Below are positions 1-8,622 of a stretch of 44,095 bases of DNA, in pieces. This DNA comes from Stenotrophomonas maltophilia (lineage in GTDB: Bacteria; Pseudomonadota; Gammaproteobacteria; Xanthomonadales; Xanthomonadaceae). The stretch lies in assembly GCF_003970865.1 (NCBI RefSeq), contig NZ_RXLZ01000042.1, forward strand, positions 1 to 44,095, given 5' to 3'. Under the pieces are notes generated by a model. It did not search any database and had not been told where the DNA came from. It saw nothing but the letters and a program-made list of their open reading frames with translations. Each line of letters begins with the position of its first letter. The stretch's first letter is position 1. The translations under genes and the position numbers were made by a program.

Positions 1-114
1 TGATGTTGGTATCATTCGCGCACCTGTATCTCTGCTGGTTTTTTCTTTTTTAAAGAGTAAGCACGGAAACAGGTGAGGGGGTCGTTCATGGGGCCCGGGA
101 ATTTGTACAAGGGC
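1..114. other. Left edge, no gene seen
   Basis: This stretch precedes the stop codon of tsaB. It is unusually T-rich around positions 38-54 and then turns GC-rich. I see no open frame with family features and no convincing hairpin for a tsaB terminator. It may contain the promoter or end of a neighbour outside the window. Confidence 0.4.
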
Positions 115-828
115 TCAGCCGTTGGCCTTCGCCTTCGCCTCGCGCGCGGCCTGCTGCTCGGCCAGGGTCAGTGCCACGTTGTCGCGCAGGTACGCCGGCT
201 CGACCTTCTCCGGTGCAATGGCTTCGCCGCGAGCGAACGCCGGCACCGCCAGTGCCAACACATCCGATGCCCGCGGCAGCGCCGTCGCATCAAAGCCGCG
301 CAGGCCGTTGCCCAGCTGGGTCACCAATGCCCCCTCGGCTGCACCGAAACCGGTGCCGACACCGTAGGCCGACATCCCTTCCGGCAGCGCAACCGCAGCG
401 GGTGCGCACACGCGCTCGGCATCACGTGCCACCGGCAGGCCGTCTACACGTTCAAAGCGCGCGACATACAGCTCGCCCATCCGTGCATCGATCGCCGACA
501 GGATCTGCGTTTCTTCTGCCGGTGCCCGCAGCGCCAGCACCTGCAGCGTCGAGACCGGCAACAGCGGGCGGTCCAGGGCCAGTGCGATGCCCTGGGCAAT
601 GGCGATCGCCAGGCGCACGCCGGTGAACGCACCGGGGCCACGGCTGAGCGCAATGCCGTCCAGCTGGCGGCGGCTGATGCCGGCGTCGGCCAGCAGCGCC
701 TCGGCCCACGGCAGGCTCAGTTCGGCATGCCGGCGCGGGGCGATCTCGAAGCGTTCCAGCACCTGCCCATCGACATGCAGGGCAACGGAACAGGCTTCGG
801 TGGCGGTTTCAAAGGCGAGCAGTTTCAT
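115..828 (-). CDS. tsaB: tRNA threonylcarbamoyladenosine biosynthesis protein TsaB
   Basis: The 237-residue product matches TsaB (YeaZ), the inactive ASKHA-fold partner of TsaD. Together with TsaE they place the threonylcarbamoyl group on A37 of ANN-reading tRNAs in the cytoplasm. The N-terminus MKLLAFETATEACSVAL is the typical first strand, and GPGAFTGVRLAIAIAQG (about residues 63-79) is the family signature. Length is normal. The gene starts only 9 bp after the stop of the upstream helicase gene, so both are probably one transcript; the same yoaA-tsaB neighbourhood is known in other gammaproteobacteria. No good Shine-Dalgarno precedes the ATG, consistent with reinitiation after the helicase gene. 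Confidence 0.95.
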   Translation of the reverse strand: MKLLAFETATEACSVALHVDGQVLERFEIAPRRHAELSLPWAEALLADAGISRRQLDGIALSRGPGAFTGVRLAIAIAQGIALALDRPLLPVSTLQVLALRAPAEETQILSAIDARMGELYVARFERVDGLPVARDAERVCAPAAVALPEGMSAYGVGTGFGAAEGALVTQLGNGLRGFDATALPRASDVLALAVPAFARGEAIAPEKVEPAYLRDNVALTLAEQQAAREAKAKANG

Positions 829-837
829 CGGATCGGG

Positions 838-2886
838 TCAGAACAGGGGGAACGTGGCACCGGGCGCTGGCTCGGGGCCGGTCGCAACAGCGGCCGGGGC
901 AGCCGCATCATCGGCCACGGGCGCCCATTGTGGCGTAAAGAAGGCCTGCACATCGGCCAGGCTGCTGGTACGGCGGAACGGCGGCAGTGAATCGAGGAAG
1001 ACCCGGCCGTAGCCACGGTTGAGCAGGCGCGGATCGCACAACACCAACACACCACGGTCGCTCTCGCTGCGGATCAGGCGGCCGACGCCCTGTTTCAGCG
1101 CAATCACCGCCTGCGGCAGCTGCTCATCGCGGAACGGATTGCCGCCCTGGCTGCGGATCGCCTCCAGCCGTGCCTCGTACACCGGATCGTCCGGTGCCGC
1201 GAACGGCAGCTTGTCGATCATCACCACGCTCAGCGCCTCGCCCACCACGTCCACGCCCTCGCGGAAACTGGCCGAGCCCAGCAGCACGCCATTGCCCGAT
1301 TCGCGGAAACGCTGCAGCAGTGTCGCGCGCGGCGCCTCGCCCTGCACGAACAACGGCCATGGCCCATCACGCAGTGCCTCGGCGGCCTCGCGCAATGCAC
1401 GGTGCGAGGCGAACAACAGGAACGCCCTGCCCTGCGAGGCCTGCAACACCGGCCGCAGGGTCTGGATCAGCGCGGTGCCGAATCCGCGCGCCGCCGGATC
1501 GGGCAGGCCCTCGGGCAGGTAGCACAATGCCTGCTCGGGCCAATTGAACGGACTCGGCTGGACCAGCGTGTGCGGATCGTCCAGGCCCAGGCGGGTGGCG
1601 ATGTGGTCGAAGCCACCGCCCACGGTCAGCGTCGCCGAGGTGAAGATCCATGCCGCGCGACTGCGCTCGCGATGCTCGCGCAGCGGGCCGGACACATCCA
1701 TCGGCGTGCGCTGGCAGCGGAAACCACGCGGGGTGAGCTCGTACCAGAGCACATCAGCGGCATTGGCTGTGTCCGCCGGATCGGTATCGAAGTCGAGCGT
1801 GGGCTCATCATCGCCCAACCAGCGGCTGAGCCGCGAGACCGCCTCACGCGCCCGCGCATGACAGGCATCCAGACCCGCCGCGGCTTCGCGCAGCGGCTGC
1901 AGTGCCTGCTCCAGGGTCACCAACCCCGCCATCACCGTATCGAATCCGTCGCGCACCTGCGGCATCGCCAACGCGCGCCATTGCGTGCCACGCGGCGGCA
2001 GTCCCTCCATCGCCGAACGCAGCGCCAGCAGCGCCTGCTGCAACTGGTCGACCGGTTCCTGCAGCGCCGACTGCGCGCCCCCGACGCCGCGCGCTTCGGC
2101 CAGGCAGTCGCGGCCCAGTTCCTGCCACGGGCGCATGCCAAAACCTTCGCCAAAGAACTGCGCGGCCAGTTCGGGCAACTGGTGTGCCTCGTCGATGACG
2201 AAGGCCTGCGCCCCCGGCAGCAATTCACCGAAACCATCCTGCTTCAGGGCCAGATCGGCCAGCAGCAGATGATGGTTGACCACCACCACATCGGCAGCCT
2301 GCGCGCGTTGCCGCGCGCGCACCACGAAGCAGTCATCCCAGAACGGGCAGTCGGTACCCAGGCAGTTGTCGACAGTGGAAGTGACCATCGGCAGCAGCGG
2401 CGAATCATCGGCCAGGCCTTCCAGTTCGGCGATGTCACCGAACTCCGAACGACCGGACCAGGCCAGGATCCGCTGGAACTGCGCGGCCTGTTCGGGGCTG
2501 GAAAAACGCGGCTCGCCCCGCGCCTGCTGCAGGCGATAGCGGCACAGGTAATTCGCGCGTCCCTTCAGCAGCGCACTGCGCAGGCCGACACCGAGTGCCT
2601 GGCGCACCCGTGGCAGATCGCGGTGGTAGAGCTGGTCCTGCAGCGCGCGGGTACCGGTGGAGATGATGGTGCGCAGCCCGGACAGCAGCACCGGCACCAG
2701 GTAGGCAAACGTCTTGCCGGTGCCGGTACCGGCCTCGGCCAGCAGCAGGTCACGCTGCTGCAGCGCATCGGCGATGGCTTCGGTCAGGTGCAGCTGTGCC
2801 GGACGCGGGACGAATGCATCCAGGTGCGAGGCGAGCGCGCCGCCGTCGCTGAGGGCTTCACGGCTGGCATGGACAAGGTCGGACAT
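838..2886 (-). CDS. yoaA: DinG/YoaA-family ATP-dependent DNA helicase
   Basis: A 682-residue superfamily 2 helicase of the XPD/DinG class. Visible motifs are Walker A AGTGTGKT (residues 52-59) and the DEAH box (232-235) within FVIDEAHQLPE. Four cysteines at 115, 175, 180 and 186 are spaced as in the iron-sulphur cluster domain. The family unwinds DNA 5' to 3', and YoaA acts in repair of damaged replication forks in E. coli. The open frame extends upstream to 2955, but the ATG at 2886 gives the usual start MSDLVHASREAL, so I chose it. tsaB follows 9 bp downstream. Directly upstream lies a large repeat-filled gap, so the promoter must be in or next to the repeats. Assignment to YoaA rather than DinG rests on length and on the tsaB neighbour. 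Confidence 0.92.
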   Translation of the reverse strand: MSDLVHASREALSDGGALASHLDAFVPRPAQLHLTEAIADALQQRDLLLAEAGTGTGKTFAYLVPVLLSGLRTIISTGTRALQDQLYHRDLPRVRQALGVGLRSALLKGRANYLCRYRLQQARGEPRFSSPEQAAQFQRILAWSGRSEFGDIAELEGLADDSPLLPMVTSTVDNCLGTDCPFWDDCFVVRARQRAQAADVVVVNHHLLLADLALKQDGFGELLPGAQAFVIDEAHQLPELAAQFFGEGFGMRPWQELGRDCLAEARGVGGAQSALQEPVDQLQQALLALRSAMEGLPPRGTQWRALAMPQVRDGFDTVMAGLVTLEQALQPLREAAAGLDACHARAREAVSRLSRWLGDDEPTLDFDTDPADTANAADVLWYELTPRGFRCQRTPMDVSGPLREHRERSRAAWIFTSATLTVGGGFDHIATRLGLDDPHTLVQPSPFNWPEQALCYLPEGLPDPAARGFGTALIQTLRPVLQASQGRAFLLFASHRALREAAEALRDGPWPLFVQGEAPRATLLQRFRESGNGVLLGSASFREGVDVVGEALSVVMIDKLPFAAPDDPVYEARLEAIRSQGGNPFRDEQLPQAVIALKQGVGRLIRSESDRGVLVLCDPRLLNRGYGRVFLDSLPPFRRTSSLADVQAFFTPQWAPVADDAAAPAAVATGPEPAPGATFPLF

Positions 2887-2991
2887 CAGAGGGAAAGGAT
2901 ACCCGGCCGGGCGCTGCCCGGCACCCGTTTCAAGCCAGAGCACCAGCAACGGCAACGGCGCTGTTCACGGCTCTGGGTTGCACTGAGGGCT

Positions 2992-3104
2992 GGCGGGGGA
3001 CTGTGGGTTTGCGGGGACGCCGTAAACCCGTCCTTGAAGTGACCCCCGGGGCTTGGCCGCGGCATCCATGCCGCGGACACCCCGCAAACCCACAGTCCCC
3101 CGCC
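2992..3104 (+). repeat. Large palindromic element A (25-bp arms)
   Basis: Left arm 2992-3016 and right arm 3080-3104 are perfect reverse complements over 25 bp. The 63-nt loop starts ACGCCGTAAACCCGTCC and ends in an inner hairpin GCGGCATCCATGCCGC. Compared with elements B, C and D its loop has an 11-nt insertion at about 3036-3046. The same core recurs in the other three elements, but the arm sequence is unique to this copy. Confidence 0.9.
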
Positions 3105-3139
3105 TTCGACAGTGTCCCGGTGACGGACGGACGCACTTC

Positions 3140-3160
3140 GTAGCGTCGAGCTTGCTCGAG
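3140..3160 (+). repeat. GTAG (SMAG-like) short palindrome
   Basis: A GTAG head is followed by a short hairpin, TCGAGCTTGCTCGA. This is the form of the S. maltophilia GTAG (SMAG) REP-type repeats. It sits in the spacer between big palindromes A and B. Confidence 0.6.
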
Positions 3161-3283
3161 TGGGATGTCAAAAAGCGGTGGAGGGAACGGGGAAAGAGGA
3201 TGAACTACCGCGAGCACGCGCAGCGTGCGACCCGCTTTTGATTTTGATTTTGTTCTTGCCTGCGGCCCCCGCGATGTATGGCA

Positions 3284-3387
3284 GGCCGGGTGGGTGGGGC
3301 GTGCAGGACCGTTGGCGCCATGGATGGCGCCATCGAGCCCCCAAGGATGGGTTTACGGCGTGTCCTGCACGCCCCACCTACCCGGCC
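3284..3387 (-). repeat. Large palindromic element B (26-bp arms)
   Basis: Arms 3284-3309 and 3362-3387 pair over 26 bp with a single G-T wobble. The 52-nt loop read on the minus strand starts ACGCCGTAAACCCATCC and holds the inner hairpin GGCGCCATCCATGGCGCC. It is therefore the same element type as A in opposite orientation. Confidence 0.9.
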
Positions 3388-3454
3388 CATCACCAGCATC
3401 CATCAGTGCGAGCGCGCGCCGCAGAGGGGGCAGCGCCCGATGGAGTGGAATAAC

Positions 3455-3991
3455 TCAGTACCGCTTGATCCCCGGCACCGTGCAGCCTTCCAGCTGCGCA
3501 TGCGCCGACACCGCGTTCTCCTTCTCGCCCCGTGCCAGGCGCGACTGCTCGATCGTCGCCCAGTGCCGCCGGCACAGCGGCCCCGTCTTCGAGCCCAGAT
3601 CCACCGCCTTGCGCGCGAACGTCTCCGCCTGCGCCCACTGCCCCTGCAGCAGCGCCAGTTCGGCACGTTCCTGCAGCACCGCCGGGTCACCCGCTACGAT
3701 GTCCAGCGCATGGTCCAGGCTGCTGGCGGCACCGGACAGGTCGTTCGCCTGGCGTTGCGCCAGCGCGGTCACCCGCAGGTCTTCCACCTGCGAATCACGC
3801 AGCGGCTGCACCGACAGCTCCTTGTCGTCAGGACCTGCGGCCGCATCCACCGCAGCCAGGCGCTGTGCCGGCGTAGTGGTATCGATCGGCTTGACCACCG
3901 GCGGTGCACTGCTCACGCAGGCGGCCAGGGCCAGGCTGAGGCCGGTCAGGGCCAGGGGCTGCAGCAGGGATCGCATGTTCATCGGCATCAT
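3455..3991 (-). CDS. TPR-type lipoprotein, possible PBP1b activator (LpoP-like)
   Basis: This is a 178-residue predicted lipoprotein. A short basic N-terminus and hydrophobic stretch lead into the lipobox LAAC with Cys25, then a flexible proline/alanine linker. An alanine-rich helical region follows with TPR character (for example DLSGAASSLDHALDIVAGD and QWAQAETFARKAVDLGSKTG). I start it at the ATG at 3991, whose ATGA overlaps the mrcB stop; starts at 3982 and 3976 are also possible and keep the lipobox. No strong Shine-Dalgarno is seen, which fits translational coupling. The known Pseudomonas protein LpoP is a TPR lipoprotein that activates PBP1b from the outer membrane. A similar role here is an inference from architecture and operon position, not from sequence identity. 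Confidence 0.75.
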   Translation of the reverse strand: MMPMNMRSLLQPLALTGLSLALAACVSSAPPVVKPIDTTTPAQRLAAVDAAAGPDDKELSVQPLRDSQVEDLRVTALAQRQANDLSGAASSLDHALDIVAGDPAVLQERAELALLQGQWAQAETFARKAVDLGSKTGPLCRRHWATIEQSRLARGEKENAVSAHAQLEGCTVPGIKRY

Positions 3992-6426
3992 CGGCTCGGG
4001 GGAGGAGTGGCGGCGGCGGGCGCCGCGGCAGGTTCGGCAGGCGCTTCCGGCTTGCGGTCCAGGCCGAACCAGCTGCGCCAGCCACCGCCCTCGCCTTCGG
4101 CACCCTGCCCGTCCGGCGACACCGCCGGCGCACACGGCGCATAGGCCGGCGCATAGCCCACCACGAACGGGAAACGACGCGCGCCCGGGCAGCCTTCATC
4201 CGTGCTGTTGAGGCCGGTGGGCACCACCGACTGCCAGTCCAGGCCCTTGTTGCTGACCCGCAGCGGCGCACTTGGCAGGCGCTGGAAGATGCCCGACCAG
4301 ACCCGCATCGCACCGGTGGCGCCGTACAGGCCGGCCTGCTCGTTCTGGTCGTTGCCGATCCAGATCACCGCCAGATGATCGCCGGTGTAACCGGCGTACC
4401 AGCTGTCGCGGCCATCGTTGGTGGTACCGGTCTTGCCGGCCGGCTGCAGGCGGCCGAGGCCATCGGCGTTGAGCCGCTGCGCAGTGCCGCTGGCAACCAC
4501 CTGCTGCAGGCCGACACTGATCAGGTTGGCGGCAATCGAGTCGCCTTCCTGCGCCGGTGCCGGGGTCTTGTCATAACGCTTGAGCAGCTTGCCCTGCGGA
4601 TCGAGCACGCCACGCACCGCATGCAACGGCTGGATCTCGCCGCCGGACGCGAGGAACTGGTACAGCTGTGCCATCGCGTACGGGCTCTGGTCGGTCGAAC
4701 CGAGGATCACCGCCGGGTTGGCCTCGGCCTTGATGCCGGCCAGTACGTGGATCAGCTGGGTCACACGCTCGGGGCCGACCTGCATGCCCACGCGCACCGT
4801 GGCCTGGTTGTAGGAATGCGCCAGCGCGTCGATCAGGCGCACGGTGCCGTGGCTGCGGTTGTCCGCGTTGCCCGGGTTCCAGTTGCGGCCACGGCCGAGC
4901 TGCACCGTCACCGGCGAATCGTCGACCCAGCTGGCCAGCGAGTAGCGGTCCGGCTGCGCCAGCGCCAGCAGGTACACGAAAGGCTTGAGCAGCGAGCCGA
5001 CCGGGCGCTGTGCTTCGATCGCTCGATTGAAGCCGACCTCGGACACCTCACGGCTGCCGATCACCGCCAGCACGTCACCGTTGTGCACGTCGGTCAGCAC
5101 CATGCCGGCCTGCAGTTCGGGGCGACGCTTGCTCTCCAGCGACTTGATGGTGCGGGTCACCGCGCCTTCGGCATAGGCCTGCGCGGACGGCGACATGCCG
5201 GTCATCACGCTCAGGCCGGCGCCCTGCAGGGCCGATTCCGGATAGTCATGGCCCAGCTGGCGGCGGACCAGATCGACATAGGCGGGGAAGCGGTTGGCGG
5301 CAACCAGGCCCGGCGTCTTGGGCACGCCCAGTGGGGCCTTCAACGCACGTTGGTACTCGGCGTCATCGATCAGCGTGGCTTCGTGCAGTTTGCCCAGCAC
5401 GAAGTTGCGGCGATCCAGTGCGCGTTCCGGATTGCGCCGCGGGTCGTAGAAGGACGGCCCCTTGACCAGGCCGATCAGCAACGCGATCTGCTCGGTCTCC
5501 AGCGACTGCAGGTCGCGGCCGAACCAGAACTCGGCGCCAGAGGACATGCCATGGATCGCCTGGCTGCCACGCTGGCCCAGGTACACCTGGTTGAGGTAGG
5601 CCTCGAAGATGGTGCGCTTGTCGTAGCGCGCTTCCATGATCAGCGCGTACAGCACTTCGTTGAACTTGCGGGTGACCGTCTGCTCCTTGCCGATGCCGAG
5701 CAGGCCGCTGCGGGCCAGCTGCTGGGTCAGCGTGGAGGCGCCCTGGCGGCTCTGGCCACCGGAGCGGATGGTCACCCACACCGCGCGCGCGATGCCGGAC
5801 AGGTCGATGCCGTGGTGGCGGTTGAAGTCCTTGTCCTCCACCGCCTGCAGGCCGGTCACCAGCAGGTCCGGCGCCTCGTCCATGCGGATCAGGCGGCGTT
5901 CTTCCTGCTTCTGGCCGTACAGGGTGGCGATGCGGGCCGGGTCCAACCGTGCGGCCTTCAGGGCCTTGCGGTTGTCGGCGTCGCGCAGCGAGGCGACCGC
6001 ACCATCGGCCAGCGACAGCTCGAGCCGGCGCGGGGCAACCCGGCCATCGACGTCGTTGTAGCCGCGGCTGGAGATGACGAAGCGCCCGCCGTTCACCGCA
6101 TAGGTGGCCGGCTCCTTGCCCTGGCCGTCATCGCGGTAGGCGGAGGCGGCCAGCTCGGTCTTCAGCGTGGACGCATCCATCGCCTTGCCGGGGGTGAGCA
6201 CCAGCGGGCGCGCATAGACGCGCGTCGGGATCTGCCAGCGCAGTTCGCCGAAACGCTGGGTCACCTGCTGGTTCAGGTACAGCGTATAGGGAATGAGGAA
6301 ACCCAATCCCAACGCGACCGCAGCCATGCTCCAGGTGATCAGCCGGCGCCGCCACAGCGGGCCGTTGTCCTGCTGGTCGTCGTCGTCGAAATCGTCGATG
6401 TCGTCGGAATCGTAGCGTCGGGGCAC
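3988..6426 (-). CDS. mrcB: Bifunctional penicillin-binding protein 1b
   Basis: An 812-residue class A PBP that polymerises lipid II into glycan strands and cross-links peptides at the inner membrane. A short acidic cytoplasmic tail (DSDDIDDFDDDD) precedes one membrane segment at about residues 29-51. A UB2H-like region follows, then the GT51 glycosyltransferase with the EDKDFNRHHG motif (catalytic Glu197) and GASTLTQQLAR (229-239). The transpeptidase has SLLK (Ser478, Lys481), SYN (538-540) and KTGT (665-668). The C-terminus is proline/alanine rich. The downstream lipoprotein gene overlaps it by 4 bp and is probably cotranscribed. Length and motif set are normal for PBP1b. Confidence 0.95.
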   Translation of the reverse strand: MPRRYDSDDIDDFDDDDQQDNGPLWRRRLITWSMAAVALGLGFLIPYTLYLNQQVTQRFGELRWQIPTRVYARPLVLTPGKAMDASTLKTELAASAYRDDGQGKEPATYAVNGGRFVISSRGYNDVDGRVAPRRLELSLADGAVASLRDADNRKALKAARLDPARIATLYGQKQEERRLIRMDEAPDLLVTGLQAVEDKDFNRHHGIDLSGIARAVWVTIRSGGQSRQGASTLTQQLARSGLLGIGKEQTVTRKFNEVLYALIMEARYDKRTIFEAYLNQVYLGQRGSQAIHGMSSGAEFWFGRDLQSLETEQIALLIGLVKGPSFYDPRRNPERALDRRNFVLGKLHEATLIDDAEYQRALKAPLGVPKTPGLVAANRFPAYVDLVRRQLGHDYPESALQGAGLSVMTGMSPSAQAYAEGAVTRTIKSLESKRRPELQAGMVLTDVHNGDVLAVIGSREVSEVGFNRAIEAQRPVGSLLKPFVYLLALAQPDRYSLASWVDDSPVTVQLGRGRNWNPGNADNRSHGTVRLIDALAHSYNQATVRVGMQVGPERVTQLIHVLAGIKAEANPAVILGSTDQSPYAMAQLYQFLASGGEIQPLHAVRGVLDPQGKLLKRYDKTPAPAQEGDSIAANLISVGLQQVVASGTAQRLNADGLGRLQPAGKTGTTNDGRDSWYAGYTGDHLAVIWIGNDQNEQAGLYGATGAMRVWSGIFQRLPSAPLRVSNKGLDWQSVVPTGLNSTDEGCPGARRFPFVVGYAPAYAPCAPAVSPDGQGAEGEGGGWRSWFGLDRKPEAPAEPAAAPAAATPPPSR

Positions 6427-6522
6427 GGGAATGCGAGAATGTAGGGTCTGGCGAGTCTACCCCAGCCGCTGCGGCTGGCGAATTCTCCCGGGTTCCCCTG
6501 CTTAAGCTGGAGTTGCAACCGG

Positions 6523-8622
6523 ATGGCGATGTCCCTGGCCGAGATCCGATACCTGATCAACCGCCTCACGGGCCTGGCCCGCCGGAGCCTGGCCAGCCTG
6601 CGTACCCGTGGGTGGCGGGCGACCTGGCAGCGCATCCGCGTGCATACCCAGCGCGCCGTACCTGCGCCGCGAACGCCGCTGTTCCTGCCGCCGGCACAGG
6701 ATTTCGCCCCCTTCACGGTGCCGTTCAGCGAGACGCCGGAAGTGAGCATCGTCATCCCGGTCTACAACCACGTCGGCCACACCCTGGCCTGCCTGCGCGC
6801 CCTGGCGGCACATCGGCCGCTGGCCGCGTGCGAGATCCTGGTCGTGGATGACGGCAGCAGCGACGCCACCGTGCAGTGGATGCCACAGGTCGCCGGGCTG
6901 CGTTATGAAGTGCGCGAGCACAACGGCGGCTTCATCGAGGCCTGCAACGATGGCGTGTCGCGCGCACGCGGCCGCTACGTGGTGCTGCTCAACAACGATA
7001 CGGTGCCGCAGCCGGGCTGGCTCGACGCTCTGCTGGACACGTTCGCCAGCACGCCCGACGCCGGCCTGGTCGGCAGCCAGCTGTTGTACCCGGATGGCCG
7101 CCTGCAGGAATCAGGGGGCGTGATCTTCGCCAACGGCAGTGGCTGGAGCTACGGCCGTTTCGAGGCGGCGGACGACCCGCGTTTTGCCAGCCTGCGCGAC
7201 GTCGACTACTGCTCCGGTGCGGCGCTGATGCTGCCGCGCGCCCTCTGGCAGCAGCTGGATGGCTTCGATACCCGCTACAAACCGGCCTACTACGAGGACA
7301 CCGACCTGGCTTTCCGCGTGCGTGCACAGGGCCTGCGTGTTCTGGTTCAGCCGGCCAGCCGGGTGATCCACGACGAAGGCACCAGCAACGGCACCGACAC
7401 CGGCAGTGGGGTGAAGGCCTACCAGGTGCGCAACCAGGCCATCTTCGCTGCCCGCTGGGCCGCCGAGCTGGCCCGCCATCCGGCGGTGGGCGAAGTGCCG
7501 TCGCCGGCGCTGCTGCTGCGTGGCCGACGCCAGGTGCTGATCCTGGACGAGGAAGTACCGCGGCCGGATCGCGATTCCGCGTCGCTGCGCCAGGTGAACC
7601 TGATCCGCCTGCTGCTGCAGGGCGGCGCTCATGTGGTGTTTGTCCCCACCCGCCGCGAACATGGCGGTGCCGCCACCGAAGCATTGCAGCGGATGGGCGT
7701 GGAAGTCTGGTATGCACCGTTCCTCGATGGCGTCGCCAGCTGGCTGCGAACGCACGGTGCGCGTTTCCACGTGGCGCTGCTGGTCCGCCACCATGTCGCC
7801 CACGAGTGCCTGCCGCTGCTGAAGCGCTATGCGCCGCAGGCCCGCACCGTGTTCGACACCGTGGACCTGCACTATCTGCGCGAACGTCGTGGTGCCGAAG
7901 TCGCCGGTGATGCCGGGCTGCTGCGCGCCGCCGAGCGCACCCGCGCCAGCGAGCTGGCGGTGATGGAGCAGTGCGACGTCACGGTGCTGGTCAGTGCCGC
8001 CGAGCGCGAGCAGCTGCAGGCCGACGCCCCGTCCGTGCAGGTGGAGCTGATCTCCAACCTGCACGACGTCGCCGGCGCCGGCAAGCCGTTCGAACAGCGC
8101 CATGATCTGGTGTTTGTCGGCGGCTTCCGCCATCCGCCGAACCTGGATGCCATGGAGTGGTTCATCGGCGAAGTCTTCGCCGGCATCCGCGCCCGTCTGC
8201 CCGATGTACGCCTGCACTGCATCGGTGCCGCCACACCCGAATCGCTGCTGGCATTGGCCGCACGCCAGCCCGGCGTGCAGATGCACGGTTTCGTCGAGGA
8301 CATCACACCCTACATGGACGGCGCACGCATTTCCATCGCGCCGCTGCGCTTCGGCGCCGGCGTGAAGGGCAAGATCAACCTGAGCATGGCCCATGGCCAG
8401 CCGGTGGTCGGTACCACCTGCGCCGTGGAAGGGATGCACCTGCACCCGGGCCAGGACGTGCTGGTGGCCGATGATGCGGCGGGCTTCGTCGATGCGGTGG
8501 TCCGCCTGTACCAGGATCCGCAGCTGTGGCAGCAGCTGTCCGATGCCGGCCTGGCCAACATCGCAGAGCACTTCTCGCTGGACGCTGCCCGCGCAACCGT
8601 GCAGCGGGTGTTCTTCACCTAA
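6523..8622 (+). CDS. Two-domain glycosyltransferase (GT2 plus GT4-like)
   Basis: A 699-residue cytoplasmic glycosyltransferase with two modules. Residues 74 to about 300 are a GT-A fold GT2 domain: VSIVIPVYNHVGHT, EILVVDDGSSD, a DxD-like NND at 157-159, and a conserved acidic YYEDTDLAFRVR. A linker contains an incomplete GT-B N-half, and residues 520-695 form a GT4-like domain (DLVFVGGFRHPPNLDAM, GAGVKGKINLSMAHGQPVVG). Such tandem enzymes build surface polysaccharides such as O-antigen, but the substrate cannot be told from sequence. A GGAG about 10 nt upstream supports ATG 6523; ATG 6529 is possible. It stands alone between oppositely transcribed genes and its stop overlaps the convergent neighbour's stop by 4 bp. 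Confidence 0.85.
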   Translation: MAMSLAEIRYLINRLTGLARRSLASLRTRGWRATWQRIRVHTQRAVPAPRTPLFLPPAQDFAPFTVPFSETPEVSIVIPVYNHVGHTLACLRALAAHRPLAACEILVVDDGSSDATVQWMPQVAGLRYEVREHNGGFIEACNDGVSRARGRYVVLLNNDTVPQPGWLDALLDTFASTPDAGLVGSQLLYPDGRLQESGGVIFANGSGWSYGRFEAADDPRFASLRDVDYCSGAALMLPRALWQQLDGFDTRYKPAYYEDTDLAFRVRAQGLRVLVQPASRVIHDEGTSNGTDTGSGVKAYQVRNQAIFAARWAAELARHPAVGEVPSPALLLRGRRQVLILDEEVPRPDRDSASLRQVNLIRLLLQGGAHVVFVPTRREHGGAATEALQRMGVEVWYAPFLDGVASWLRTHGARFHVALLVRHHVAHECLPLLKRYAPQARTVFDTVDLHYLRERRGAEVAGDAGLLRAAERTRASELAVMEQCDVTVLVSAAEREQLQADAPSVQVELISNLHDVAGAGKPFEQRHDLVFVGGFRHPPNLDAMEWFIGEVFAGIRARLPDVRLHCIGAATPESLLALAARQPGVQMHGFVEDITPYMDGARISIAPLRFGAGVKGKINLSMAHGQPVVGTTCAVEGMHLHPGQDVLVADDAAGFVDAVVRLYQDPQLWQQLSDAGLANIAEHFSLDAARATVQRVFFT

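Larger units (their letters stand above)
2887..3454. other. Repeat-filled intergenic gap (568 bp)
   Basis: There is no credible gene here. The gap is nearly filled by a composite mirrored repeat: an outer hairpin (2907-2921), a CAACGG-rich patch (about 2946-2958), big palindrome A (2992-3104), a GTAG hairpin (3140-3160), an A/T-rich patch (about 3236-3256), big palindrome B in opposite orientation (3284-3387) and an outer hairpin (3428-3438). The yoaA promoter must lie within it. Confidence 0.7.

Noticed and set aside
3290..3390. Big palindromes considered as simple rho-independent terminators
   Set aside because: They lack T-runs, have 52-63 nt structured loops with conserved sequence, and occur in opposed pairs, which terminators do not explain.
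4375..6444. Long plus-strand open frame (about 690 codons) opposite mrcB
   Set aside because: It is an exact shadow of mrcB, caused by strong third-position G/C bias. The translation is rich in Arg, Gln and His with no family motifs.
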